Shown: one piece after another, positions 11,801-23,800 of the stretch
How positions within the stretch are numbered: position 1 is the stretch's first letter
How the letters are laid out: each line of letters begins with the position of its first letter
Origin: Zizania palustris
Taxonomy: Eukaryota; Streptophyta; Magnoliopsida; Poales; Poaceae
Direction: 5' to 3'
Assembly (NCBI GenBank): GCA_019279435.1
Contig: JAAALK010000080.1
Coordinates: 95,394,311 to 95,458,310 of the forward strand
Length of the DNA stretch: 64,000 nucleotides
Notes under the pieces: model-generated
What the model saw: only the letters and a program-made list of their open reading frames with translations
Told to the model about the DNA's origin: nothing
The model's database searches: none
Translations under genes and position numbers: made by a program

Positions 11801-13222
11801 TGTTAGTCATGCACTTTTTGATTCTAGTTGGATCAATGCCATGCATGAAGAACTTGAAAATTTTGAGAGAAACCAAGTCTGGACTTTAGTTGATCCTCCA
11901 CCTAATGTTCATTTCATTGGAACAAAATGGATTTTCAAAAATAAACAAGGGGAGGATGGGACTGTAGTTAGAAACAAAGCTAGACTTGTAGCTCAGGGTT
12001 ATTCTCAATTAGAAGGGATTGATTTTACCGAGACTTTTGCACCTGTTGCACGTCTAGAGGCCATTAGGATTTTGCTTGCCTTTGCGACATCCCGGGGATT
12101 CAAACTCTATCAAATGGATGTCAAAAGTGCATTTCTTAATGGCTTCATAGGCGAAGATGTTTATGTAAAACAACCCCTGGCTTTAAAAACCCCAAATACC
12201 CGCATAAAGTCCTTAAACTTCATAAGGCTCTTTATGGACTCAAGCAGGCCCCTCGGGCTTGGTATGATAGACTTAAGTCTTTTCTGCTTGAGCGGGGGTA
12301 TTTGATGGGCTCTATTGATAAAACCCTGTTCACTCTCAAGCATGGCAAAGATTTCCTGCTAGTTTAGATTTATGTGGATGATATCATCTTTGGTTGCTCT
12401 TCTCATGCTTTGGTTACCGAGTTTGCAGATACCATGAGCAGGGAGTTCGAAATGTCCATGATGGGCGAACTCACATTTTTCCTTAGTTTGCAAATCAAGC
12501 AAAGCAAACAAGGTACATTCATCCACCAGACGAAATACATCAAGGACCTGATGAAGAAGTTCGATATGTCCGATGCGAAGCCCCTCGCTACTCTAATGAC
12601 TACATCTGTAGCATTGGATCCTGACGAGGATGGAGAAGCCGTATATAAAAAGGAGTTCCGAAGCATGATCAACTCCCTCCTCTACTTGACTGCTACGAGG
12701 TCGAACATACACTTCGAAGTGTGTCTATGTGCTCGTTTTCAGGATTCGCCCCGTGCTTCACACTGCCAAGCGGTAAAGCGCATTCTCAGGTATCTCAAGC
12801 ATACCCTCGAATTTGGTATTTGGTATTCTGCGTCTTCCTCTTTGTGTCTTCGAGGTTATTCCGATGCGGATTTTGCTGGGTGTAGAATTGATAGGAAAAG
12901 TACTTCTGGTACTTGTAATTTTCTGGGTACTTCGCTGGTTTGCTGGTCTTCCCGCAAACAGTCTAGTGTTGCACAATCAACGGCTGAGGCCGAATATGTT
13001 GCTGCAGCTAGCTGTTGCTCTCAGATTTTGTGGATGGTTTCCACTCTACGTGATTTTGGGTTAAATTATAAGAGTGTTCCACTTTTCTATGACAACACTA
13101 GTGCTATTTGTATTGCAAACAACCCGGTTCAGCATTCCAGAACCAAACACATTGATGTACGGTATCATTTTCTCAGAGATCATAATGAGAAGGGTGATAT
13201 TGAACTTCAATATGTTGATACC
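11801..13222 (+). pseudogene. Copia B reverse transcriptase and RNase H
   Basis: The RVT_2-type RT starts at WINAMHEELENFERNQVW, with KWIFKNK, KARLVAQGYSQ and MDVKSAFLNG. A frameshift near 12180 and a TAG immediately before IYVDDIIFG (12366) break the frame. YVDD itself is intact. RNase H begins at GYSDADFAGC and includes STAEAEYVAAASCCSQ and HIDVRYHFLRDH. The frame is cut after QYVDT by the insertion of element C, and the last codons are at 25399-25500. Confidence 0.88.
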
Positions 13223-13717
13223 TGTTGGGGGAAAATATTCAATCTTCAAGATTATCGTAGCAACAAGATAAAGACTAGTGATTAAGATGAAGATATCTGA
13301 TATATAATTTCGGAGATGCATCCGGTCAAGTTCGAAGTATGATGACGGGCTCTAGTTCGGAGTACATCTTCGAACTTAGACTCTTCCAGGAACTTCTTTG
13401 CCAGCTAAGATGGAAGACTTATCTTCTTTCTAACTAGATTAGTCTTTTACCATTTTAGCCCTATTAAGGGTACCGAATAGTTTCCACTATGTCGGTTGTA
13501 ATAGAGGGGTAAAAAGGTCTTTTCCTTAATGTTTGGGCCTATAAATACCCCCCGTTTTACCCTATAATGAGGACCGAATACAAGTTATTCAATATACACA
13601 TTCGAACTATTCTAAGTTATTATCCTTTCGGAGGCTTAGAATAGTTTACTTCGAAAACACTTCGTTTGTTAGTTTCTAATCGTCAGAAACCTGTTAGCGT
13701 AATCTTTTACGCCAACA
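13223..13717 (+). repeat. 5' LTR of element C (495 bp)
   Basis: It starts TGTTGGGGGAAAATATTC and ends TTTTACGCCAACA. The last 26 bases (13692-13717) form a near-perfect inverted repeat, TGTTAGCGTAA against TTACGCCAACA. Confidence 0.95.
13540..13547 (+). promoter_or_regulatory. TATA box in element C 5' LTR
   Basis: TATAAATA lies in gggcctataaataccccccg, which is conserved in the LTRs of A, F and G. It is the likely core promoter of the sense transcript and marks the end of U3. Confidence 0.65.
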
Positions 13718-13719
13718 GT

Positions 13720-13737
13720 TGGCGCCATCCGTGGGGA
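13720..13737 (+). other. Primer-binding site of element C
   Basis: TGGCGCCATCCGTGGGGA starts two bases after the 5' LTR, with one change from the A and G copies. The junction reads CCAACAGTTGG, an 11-base palindrome. Confidence 0.75.
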
Positions 13738-13779
13738 ACTTAGTCCAAGAAACTTCGTTCTCTACCAACTTCTTACACC

Positions 13780-16700
13780 ATGCCTCCTAAGCGGAGCGCA
13801 ACTGGTAACCCTGTTCGGAGGTCCCCTCGGACCTCCAGAGTGATATATCCAGACACAGTTGAGGTCGAAGGACCTTCGACGTTTCCTCCACCTCAAACTC
13901 CAGAAGGGATTCCCATTCCTCGAGCATACGGAGTTCCTCCGCCAACTCCATCTATACTTCGACCACCCAGAGTTCCTCTCCCACCTCAAGTTTGATGGGG
14001 GACTGGTCCCGATCTTCCGCTAGGTAATGGATAACTTGGGTTGGTGGAGAATCTCGACGTTGGCGATCCAAGGCTCCGGTCCGGCGGATCAAAACCTTGC
14101 AATCGTTACACCACTGTCTCCGTTGGTTATCAACCACGCAGAACGCGATTGACCTCGCCACGAAGGCTAATTCCTGCAAGCGAACCCAAGAACACAAGCA
14201 AGAACAGGAAGGATACAAGTCGAATGCCAAATCACAGACAAACGATGATAAGGTGAGGTTTCACAAACGCCAATGCAGTAGCCAATCGGTCCGGTGCAAG
14301 AGGCGGGATCTAAACACACAAGTGTAGATGCAAACAAAGCAAAACCTAACCCTAAAGGCGGCTGGAGTGAATATATAGGGCGTGGGCAGCCTGTGGAAGG
14401 TGAACAGACTTGGGCTGTGGGCTAGAAGACGTACAGACTCAGATTATGGCCAACACGGCCCAGTTCTGTCACGCAGGACTGTTTTAAACACACAGGACGG
14501 CTCGAGACTCCAAATGCGGTGGAACCAACAGAAAACGATCCGTCTTCTCCTCAGCTTTCCAAAAAGTCCAAGAACGCGCCAATCGGACTTCGTATGAGGA
14601 AGTTATGCACATTTTGGTGAATGGTGGTCGATGTAGTCCGAACCAGCGAATTCTTGACTTCAAGTCATCCGTGCGACTCCGTCTTCAACTCCAACTCTTC
14701 TATTCCATCTCCCATGTTCCTAAGCAACAAAATATCACTAGTATTCAGTAGCATCCCGTACAAACAAATATTAACATAGTTGCTAAGGAAAGAATTAACC
14801 TCATGGTTCAAGCGACGGGCACGGGCGCGTGTGATTGGTCCTTGTAATTGAATTGTAGGTGGAGGCTCCATGTGTGTATCATGTGAAGTGATGTCCTCAT
14901 CAAAGTTCCACTCCAAACTGATCCTTACAGTTCTCAAGACCCGGAAGATCCTTCCGGAGGAGATGAAGACAATCTTGGTGATATGGCCGCTCAAATGGCC
15001 AGTCTCCAAGCTGAAGTAGCGAGATGGCGACAAGAAGCTGCAAATAGGCTTCGCTCTCAAGCCATCCCAGTTATTCCAGAAGTGCCTGAAGACGACGAAC
15101 CTATCTATCCTGAAGCCCCAGAGAACGCCTCCTTTGATACTGAATCTCCGCTACATCCTGAACTGCAAAAAGTTCGCTTCGACCCAAAGTTTAAGACTTC
15201 AAAGCTTTGCAAGTATGCCGGAGACGAAGATCCTGGAGAATTTGTCCGATCTTATGCTTTGGCGATTGAAGCCAGTGGAGAAGTGCGGGACACCATGGCA
15301 AAATTTTTCCCCTAGCTCTTCAGGGAGTAGCTTTGCGATGGTTCTGGTCTTTAAAACCAAGATCAATCAGTTCATGGGGACAATTGAAGAAAAAGTTCGT
15401 GAGTAACTTCCAAGGCACCTTCGTGCCTCCAATGTCCACGAGAAGTCTTTTCCAGGTGAAGCAGCTCCCCGGGGAAACCTTAAGACAATACTTCAAGCGC
15501 TTCGCTCATACGAAGTCGCAGATCCGAGGGTTAACTACGTCTTCAGTAGTTGACGCAGCTCGGGAAGGAGTCATTCATCCAGGCCTCCTTGATAAACTCC
15601 ACCAGAAAAGCATATCTTCTGTTTCTCAGCTGATGTCCTATTTTGAAGAATATGCAAGGTCAGAAGAGGGCTGACTTCGGAGAACTGCAGCTTCTCCGTC
15701 CATACTGCAGGAAGTAAAATTGGAAGTGAAAACTTCAGCACAGCCGCGAGAACCTGTCTTCGAAGTTCAGCATGATAGGAGAAGGGGGCAAAAGCATCCT
15801 CGTTCAAAAGTTGTGAATATTGCACCCCCGCAGAAGTTTGCCCAAAGAGCTCCACAACCTTCGGGAAACAAGGTCAGCGGCTGGAGGCCGCCAGGGAAAC
15901 CGGCTGGCAAGGGCCAGACCCTTTTCTGCTGTATTTATGGTGAAAACCGAAGTCACACAACTGATGCGTGCAAAGCTATACTTACCCTGAGAGGAGAATA
16001 TCTAGAGAGAACTTCGGGTCGAGGTACTACTGACCGAGTTCCAGCTGAAGTGCGTCCGGAGCCTGTCCAGGCTATGGCGCGGATAGAAAACTTCGAAGCT
16101 GCAAGATGCCCTCCGGTGGTTAATATTATGCCACCTCCGAAGCAAGAAGAGGGGCAAGACCGAGGAAAAAGAGTAGTCCTCCCTATCTCCGGAGGAGGTA
16201 CTCTCGGAAGCATGTCAAAAAGGCAGAGGAGAGAGTATGTCCGAGAAGTGGGCACATTGGAACTTTGTCGTCTGCAGCTGCTATGCCTGAATGGTCCCAT
16301 GTGCCAATATCTTTTTCTGCAGAGGATGCAGCTGGCATTAAATTTCCACATGCAGATCCACTTGTCATTACTGCCGACATTGCAGGAACTGAGGTTCGAA
16401 GAGTGCTAATTGACGGAGGGAGTTCGACAAACATTATTTTTGTTCAAGCCTTCGATCAATTATGCATCTCCAGAAAGCACCTCCTTCCAGCGGCTCGTCC
16501 TTTGCAAGGCTTCGCAGTACCTCCGCTTGATGCACTCGGCCAAATTGGCCTGGGAGTTACCTTCGGAGAAGGATTGTTAGCCAGGACAGAGGAAGTAATC
16601 TTCGACATTGTGGATGCTCCATATGCCTACAACGTCATCTTCGGAAGAGGCATGTTAAATCAGTTCGGAGCTGTGGCACACCACAATTACTTGTGCATGA

Positions 16701-17110
16701 AGATGCCCACACAAGCGGGAGTGCTCACTATCTTCTGAGATCAAGCTACCGCCCGAAGAGCGGAATATGGTCACGGCCCCCCTCTTGATCCAAGACAAGT
16801 GAATAATGTGCAAGATAATCAAGAAAGTTTTTCTGCTCCTTCCGAATCTTCGAAGAAATCCTTCCCAAGACCAAGTCCCGAAGGAGAGATTGCAACGCAG
16901 ATTATTGTTAAAGATTGTAAAGAATATGCATTTCAATTTGGTAAAGATTTACCTCCAGAAGTTGCCACCTCCTTGGAAAAAGTAGTTGAGGAGAATTTAG
17001 ATGTCTTTGCTTGGTCTGACGAAGACATCACTGGAGTCAATCGGGATATTATTGAACATAGTTTACTTGTAAACCCGAAGGCCCGACCTGTTCGGCAAGG
17101 ACTCCGAAAA
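13780..17110 (+). pseudogene. Element C gag-protease (split by solo LTR)
   Basis: The start is ATG 13780 (MPPKRSATGNPVRRSPRTS). The frame stops at the solo LTR (13993-14902) and resumes at 14908 with a Ser/Asp-rich segment, then MAAQMASLQAEVARWRQEA. The gag domain (RSYALAIEASGE to QIRGLTTSSVV) is broken by a frameshift near 15312. A TGA follows SEEG at 15672. The knuckle is FCCIYGENRSHTTDAC, with its second Cys/His position altered to Tyr. Another frameshift lies near 16258. The protease carries LIDGGSSTNIIF, and a TGA stands at 16736. The C-terminal linker to RT (ARPVRQGLRKM) is open. Confidence 0.88.
13993..14902 (-). mobile_element. Solo LTR of a Tekay/Del-like Ty3 chromovirus (910 bp)
   Basis: The insertion has TG...CA ends (TGATG...CATCA) and a perfect 5-bp duplication aagtt at 13988-13992 and 14903-14907. 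Excising it rejoins element C gag. On the minus strand the first 150 bases stay open and encode GPITRARARRLNHEVNSFL. That peptide is characteristic of the end of pol in Tekay/Del-type chromoviruses, where the reading frame runs into the 3' LTR. A TATA-like tatatattcac lies at about 14370 on the minus strand. No second LTR or internal region is present, so I read it as a solo LTR left by recombination. Confidence 0.85.
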
Positions 17111-20047
17111 ATGTCTGCAGAAAGAGCTGTTCTTGCAAAAGACGAAGTTGAAAAATTGTTGAAGGTTGGGATTATCAGAGAAGTGGCTCACACAGAATGG
17201 TTAGCCAACCCAGTATTCGTCAAGAAGAAATCCTCCGGGAAGTGGCGCATGTGCATTGATTTCACATCCTTGAATAAAGCATGCCCTCGTGACCCCTACC
17301 CCATGCCCCGAATTGATCAATTGGTCGACTCCACCGCATGTTCGGAGTTATTAAGCTTCCTTGACGCGTACTCTGGTTATCATCAAATATGGTTGAAACG
17401 CGAAGATGAGATCAAGACAAGCTTCGTAACTCCCTCCGGAGTCTTCTGTTATGTAAGAATGCCTTTTGGCTTAAGAAATGCCGGAGCTACTTTTTCGAGG
17501 TTAGTTGCTAAGGCTCTAGGTCATCAATTAGGTCACAATGTGGAGGCCTATATGGATGATATTGTAATAAAGAGTGCTTTAAAGCACCAACATAGCCTAG
17601 ACTTAGCAGAAACATTTAATAGCCTTCGAGCATGTGGGATTCGTCTTAACCCCGAGAAATGTATCTTCAGAGCTAAGGCTGGGAAGTTGTTAGGTATTTA
17701 GTTTCAAGCAGAGGGATTGAAGCTAGCCCTACTCAAATAACTGCCCTACAGAAGATGGCTCCTCCAGAAAATTTAAAGCAAGTACAAAAGCTGACTGGTC
17801 ATCTGGCAGCACTTAGCAGATTTTTAGCAAGGTCTGCAGAGAGAAGTTTGCCCATCTTTAAAGCATTGAGAAGGTCTGAAGATTTTGCATGGACACTGGA
17901 GTGTCAAAAAAGCTTCGAAGATATTAAAGAGTATCTCAGTAATCTTGCTACACTCACGGTGCCTATTGCTGATGAAACCCTACTCCTTTACCTTGCAGCT
18001 ACAGGCTCTGCTGTCAGCGCAGTCCTTGTCAGAGAAGTGGATTTCAATGGGAAGTTGGTACAAAATCCAGTTTATTTTGTGTCCGAAGCATTATCAGGAG
18101 CGAAGACAAGGTATTCCGATCTCGAAAAGTTCACTTATGCTCTCATAATGGCTTCGAGGAAGTTGAGACATTATTTTTTAGCTCATAATGTAATTGTACC
18201 AACTTCGTATCCTTTGGGAGATATGCTCCGAAGTAAAGATTCCACTGAGAGAATTGGAAAGTGGGCAGTTGAACTAGCACCCTTCGGCATATCCTTCCTG
18301 GCAAGGACAGCAATCAAATCGCAAGTCTTAGCAGATTTTGTAGCAGAATGGACTCCCCCTGCAACGTGGGTTTCGGAGAAGTCAAGTGAAGGAATTTGGA
18401 CTGTTTTTTCTGATGGGGCTTTTCAAGCATCCGGAGCAGGTGTTGGAGCACTTTTAATTTCGCCTTCAGGGCAAAGAGCAATGTACTCCGCAAGACTCAA
18501 CTTTAAGTCTACCAATAATATAGCGGAGTATGAAGGGATTTTACTGGGACTCCGAAAAGCACGTGCTCTAGGGGCTACAAGAGTTGTTATAAAGACAGAT
18601 TCTCAAATAGTAGCAGGGCACGTAGATAAAAACTTTCAAGTTCGGCATCCACAGCTTGCAAAGTACTTAGAAGAAATCCGTAAGATCGAAGCACAATTCA
18701 AGGGTATTTCAATTCGGAGTATACCAAGAACAGAAAATGTGCAAGCGGACATCTTAGCAAAAGCTGCAGCCGGAGCTATGGATATACCAGAAGAATCTTT
18801 TTGTGAGGAGCTCAGTACACCTTCGGTGCCACAAATTCCCTTCGTTGAGATTCTTTGCATTCTAAGTACAAATTGGAGAAATTCGATCATGGAACTTTTG
18901 CAAGGAGGAGCAAATTCGTTTGAAGAGCCATAGTTTTCAAGATTGAAACTCAGGGCTAGGAATTATCAAATAATCAACGGTATTTTATACAAGGCCGGAG
19001 TATGTTCCCCTTTACTCCGATGTATATCCCAAACCGAAGGCCAAGATATTCTTCGAGATATTCATGAAGGGCTTTGCGGTAGCCATCTGGCCCCTCGAGC
19101 TTTGGCAGGGAAAACACTTCGCCAAGGGCTTTATTGGCCTACGATAGTAGCAGATGCGGAGAACTTAGTCCGCACATGCCAAGGATGTCAGTGGATGGAT
19201 CGACGGGGTATGGCCCATGGCTAGATGGGGTATGGATTTGATTGGTCCCTTTCCAGTAGCTAAGGGAAATTTAAAGTTCGCAGTGGTAGCTATTGAATAT
19301 TTTTCTAAGTGGGTAGAAGCAGAGCCCTTAACAGCTATCACTTCAAACAATGTACAAAAATTCTTTTGGAAAAGTATCATTTGCCGGTTCGGAGTGAATA
19401 GACAACTCACAGTTGATAATGGAACACAGTTCGATGCAGAACCTTTCAGGAAGTTCTGCGAAAATCTAGGCATCCAGTTATGTTTTGCTGCAGTGAGGCA
19501 TCCTCAGTCTAATGGAGCTGTAGAAAGAGCCAATGGAAATATTTTGTCAGGGCTAAATCGAAGGATAGTAGGATTAGCAAAAGGACTGTGGACCGAAGAA
19601 CTTTCGAAGATTTTATGGTCCATTCAGACTACGCAAACAAGGTCCATAGGTTTCACTCCATTCAGATTGCCATTCGAAGATGAAGCTATGACTCCAACGG
19701 AGCTCAAAGGAGGATCACTTCGCAGCACCGAACCGGAGATTGAAGGAGAAAGACAAGCTTCGCTGGATTTAACAGAGGAGACAAGACTTCGAGCTGTAGA
19801 CAATTTATCAAAGTATCATCAGCAGGCGAAGGCTTGGTTTGACCCGAAGGTTAAGATCAATGAGCTTAGACTGGGTCATCTCGTTTTACGAAGCATCATA
19901 GCGCCAGGAAAATTAGGAAATAAATGGAAAGGTCCATACTTAATTGTTCGTTCAGGACGTCCTGGCTCTTTTAAATTAGCTAATTTGGAAGGTGAAGAAT
20001 TAACGCATACTTGGCATGCGGAGCACCTAAAGCGATACTTCACATAG
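17111..20047 (+). pseudogene. Element C pol: RT, RNase H, second RNase H, integrase
   Basis: RT has FLDAYSGYHQ and an intact AYMDDIVIK. A frameshift with TAG at about 17700 follows KLLGI. The second RNase H keeps VFSDGAFQASGAG and VIKTDSQIVAGH. A TAG at 18931 precedes the integrase finger (HEGLCGSHLAPRAL to CQGCQWMD). A short deletion near 19208 removes the linker after the finger and shifts the frame. The core (MDLIGPF, VDNGTQFD, NGAVERAN) and C-terminal GPYLIV are open to the TAG at 20045. The protein would polymerise and integrate cDNA, but this copy cannot make it whole. Confidence 0.9.
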
Positions 20048-20836
20048 GGGCTCCTTGTAATCATTTGTAATCATCCTCTGAATTAATAAAGCATATGGTT
20101 CAGATAGTGCCTACCCCTCATAAACTTCCAGCTTCCGAGTGGACGCACTGGAACCGTGGAGTTGACCGAGAGGGAAGTGTCATTAATTTGAATCATATTT
20201 TCGGGCTTTTAACCATTGGTTCGAAGTTTCCGACGTGGGGGCTGACATAATCCGGAGTCCAAGCAACCGGCTTGTAGGCATCCGTAAAAGAGCCCAAAAC
20301 CACATCATACAGAGTCCAAGCCATCGGCTGGTAGACATCCGTAAAAAGAGTCCAAGGAGACCAAATCATGCGGAGTCCAAGCCATCGGCTGGTAGACATC
20401 CGTAAAAAGAGTCCAAAGAGACCAATGCGAACTCCAAACCACCGGTTTGATAGAATTCACAAAAAAGAGCCGAAGGAGGCCAAAACAAAACAGAGTTTGA
20501 GCCATGAGCTCCGAATGTCTGTTAAGAAAGTTCAAAGTGACAAATTATCTAAGACAGTAAAGTGTCCGAAAAGTTATCTCAAGTGATTTCTTTCAAAAGC
20601 ATAAGGTGTTAAGTCGCCATTCTTCAGACTACAAATAGTCGAAGACATTTTATAAGATTTTAAAAGATCTTTAAATTACAGAGGGGCTCCGAACCCCCAA
20701 AATTGTACTCCTAAAGTTTTTCTTTGTGCCTAACCATCTTTGAATACAGTTCGAAGTTGCTCACGCCCAAAGAGGGGCCAATAAATAGGGAGATAATTTT
20801 AAATTGATATTTATTATTCAAGCAAATATGATTACA
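20048..20836. repeat. Element C 3' region with about 61-bp tandem repeats
   Basis: Between the pol stop and the extra gene, units of the form agtccaagccatcggctggt...catccgtaaaaag repeat at about 20256, 20313 and 20374, with a weaker copy to about 20450. They are the same repeat, in the same place relative to the genes, as at 52169 in element F. The rest of the stretch is noncoding. Confidence 0.75.
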
Positions 20837-23800
20837 TCATGAAAAATTGGTATCTATACCAAGAAGGAATCGAAGACCTCTTCGATCTCTAGAGCTAGGG
20901 TTGGAACGACTAGTTCCAGTGCCGGGAGTCCTAACAACTTTGCGTTTAACTCTCCTGCCTCCTTTCGAAGCTCTAAAGTCCTTTTGTTCTTGTTGAAGCT
21001 CGGCCCAAGTTCGAAGCCGTTCGGGACTTCTTTCCCAGCTTCCATGTTCTTCAGGCTTTTTACCTTGAACCTCATCTTCGTCTTCGAACCATATAATGTC
21101 TTCAGAAGACGAAGTTTCCAAGTTAACTTCTTTTTCTTCCTCTTTAATACAAGATAGTATATCTTTACTTATTTTGGACGTAATTGATCCGGAACTATCT
21201 CGAGGAACTAGAAATCGAGGACACTTGTGAAGTTTTAAGATATCGAAGGTAGCCCATAATAAGCGAAGTTCGTCGTTAACATCTAACACTTCGACATCTT
21301 CCATATGAGGCAAAGCCTAAAAACATGATAAACAAATCTTCATTCATAAATGTACATAAGCATAATGCTTTACATAGTTGAAGATCCTAAGGTAATTCTA
21401 AACCTGCGGGTTTGGAGGAGGCTGACTGCTCGAAGCTTGGGACCGAGCCTGCTTCTGGCGTTGTCCTTCGTCAATCCAGGCCTTAATCGCAGAGCGACCT
21501 TCGGGTCTCCATGAAGTTTGAAAGGCTTGCCAAGAAGCAGCCACACCTTTGGAGGGAGTAAGAAGCTGGTCGTCATCGAAGGTAATAGGACCCTCTCTTG
21601 CGCTCGGAGTTATCGATCGACCCAGATATTCATAGTAACGAAGTAGGCCAACAGCAGCCACTTGTCTGGAGATTTCTCCGTAACGAATGCCTGCTGTCTT
21701 CATTTGCTTCGCTACTCCTTGAATCCTTTTCAGCCGGCGCAGTAGAGAGATGTTGTCATCCGAAGGAAGCATCCCAGTAGTACCGAAGTACTCCAGAACG
21801 CCTAGCAATTGGTCCATGACCTCCGCAGCTACCTTCTCAGACTTCAGCTTATCTTCAATCAGCGCATCCATCATCGAAGTTAGCTCTTCTATTACTCCAG
21901 AGAGCCTAGCCGCTTCCGTAGTTAAGGAATTCTTATGATTCAATAGCTGACTAGCTTCTTCTCGGAGCCTAACAAGCTCGGCCCCCGCAGTAGCGTGCTC
22001 CGCCCGCATCTTTTCAATTTCTGCTCGAAGCACAATTTTTTCTGCTTCGAGCTCCTTGTTTGCAGCCTCCAAGCTTTGTCTGGCCCTGCGCTCTGTTGAA
22101 ACCATGTTGTCCATGTGGACCATTCGACCTTCGGAGATAGATTTCATTGAAGAGTTGCATTTTCTTCTCGAAGGCGAATGTTTCCACGTTCATTGGAGAT
22201 GTTCGCAGCTCGGGCCAATACTATTTGCTGCGAAAAGAAAAAACCAAGGTGAGAAATTATTCGTATATAAATTTGATTCTGTTTTGTAGATACTTCGTAC
22301 CTGGTATGCTGCGCGTTCCATGGCAGCATTAAGCTACGAACTCTCCGCCTCGCTCAAGATGGCCATCAAGTTTGTCTCCCCGACTTCGCGACTAGCTCGA
22401 TCCAAAGGCTCGAGCAAAGTCCGAAGCCCAGTTCTTCACTCTAAGAAAGGAGCTAGCAGAGGGAGCATGCTTAAGGCTTGTTTGTCATCTTCGTTTGGCG
22501 AAGGTCCGGAGTGTTGAGCTGTGGTCTTCGGAGCCCCAGTAGACTGGCCCCCCTCAGTAGATTGGCTCTCGTCTGTTGACTCAGACGGAGTTGATCCTGA
22601 GCTCGGAGCAGGGAGGGAGTCCATCTTCCCTTTGCCTTTTCCAGGCCCCATTTGAGTGGCTCCTGGAATTGGCTCCGAAGTTGTCGAAGGTCCAGGAACT
22701 GTATCTTCGGGACGGACCTCTTCCATAGAAGTGGACTCTGTAAAAACAAAGGTATTATACATTGTATAATTTCGCATTAAAAAAAGGATAAAAGAATTAT
22801 TCGAAGTTTACCTTCGACATTTTGGCGGCGGATGAGCATTGGACTGCTTGGCGGATCGAAGACGAGATCTTCGTCAGAATCAAGCGTCAAATCTTCGACT
22901 GTCGGAACATTTTCCTGAAAAGTCGTTGTTGCTTCATCCGGAATCGAAGCTACAGTGACTTCGACTCCACTCTCATCCACAGGAGCTCCGTCCTGAGGTA
23001 AATCTTGTTGAACAGCCGGAGTCCTCGCTTGCTCAAGATTCTCTTGAGACTCTGGCACGTTCGCAGGTTCTTCAATTTGTACAGCCCTTTGAGCTGCATC
23101 CTCGTCAATCAACCTTACGAGTAGCCTACCTTCATCCTCCTGAGAATCGGAGATTGAAGCTCTTGGGCTTGAAGGTGCGGGAACTTTTGGATTTCGAGCC
23201 ACCTTTTTAACCGGAGTCTTGGTGGAGCTCGAAGTTCCAGCTTCGGCTTTCCTTTTCTTGGGCCCTTTCTCTGAAGTTACCCAATCCATCAGAGGGGGCG
23301 GAGCAATTTCCAACAGCCCCCACACTCTGTTAGATCGTTCCCAACTTCCAACCAACTTGATTCTCCATTCTTTCTCGGTCAGAGTTGGAACGCCCAAAAT
23401 CTTCTCCGAAGCCCGTGCGATTTGTTCCGAAGTTATAGGGGCTGAAGAAGCTAAAAAATGAGTTAAGTTTGTTAATTCTTCGAATAAATATACATAGAGT
23501 ATGTTATTTTCGAAGTTACCTGCAGGACTCGAAGTTGAGGAAATTTTTCGAAGACCGCCTTCTGAATCCTCTTCGAAGATGATAGGCCAGTTGGCCATCA
23601 GGGGAGAAATTTGAAGCCCTAGGAATTCTTCGGCTAAGTCCCGCATGCTCAAACGACGACTGATTTTTTGAAGCAAGCTCAAGCGAGCTTCGAGTTGGCC
23701 TAGATCCGGGTGCACCAAGGCTTCCTTCCGGAAGTGGATTTCTCGCAGAGGTCCAGCTAAGCGGTTGCTTGCCCCAACTTCGGCGTAAAACCATCTCAAG

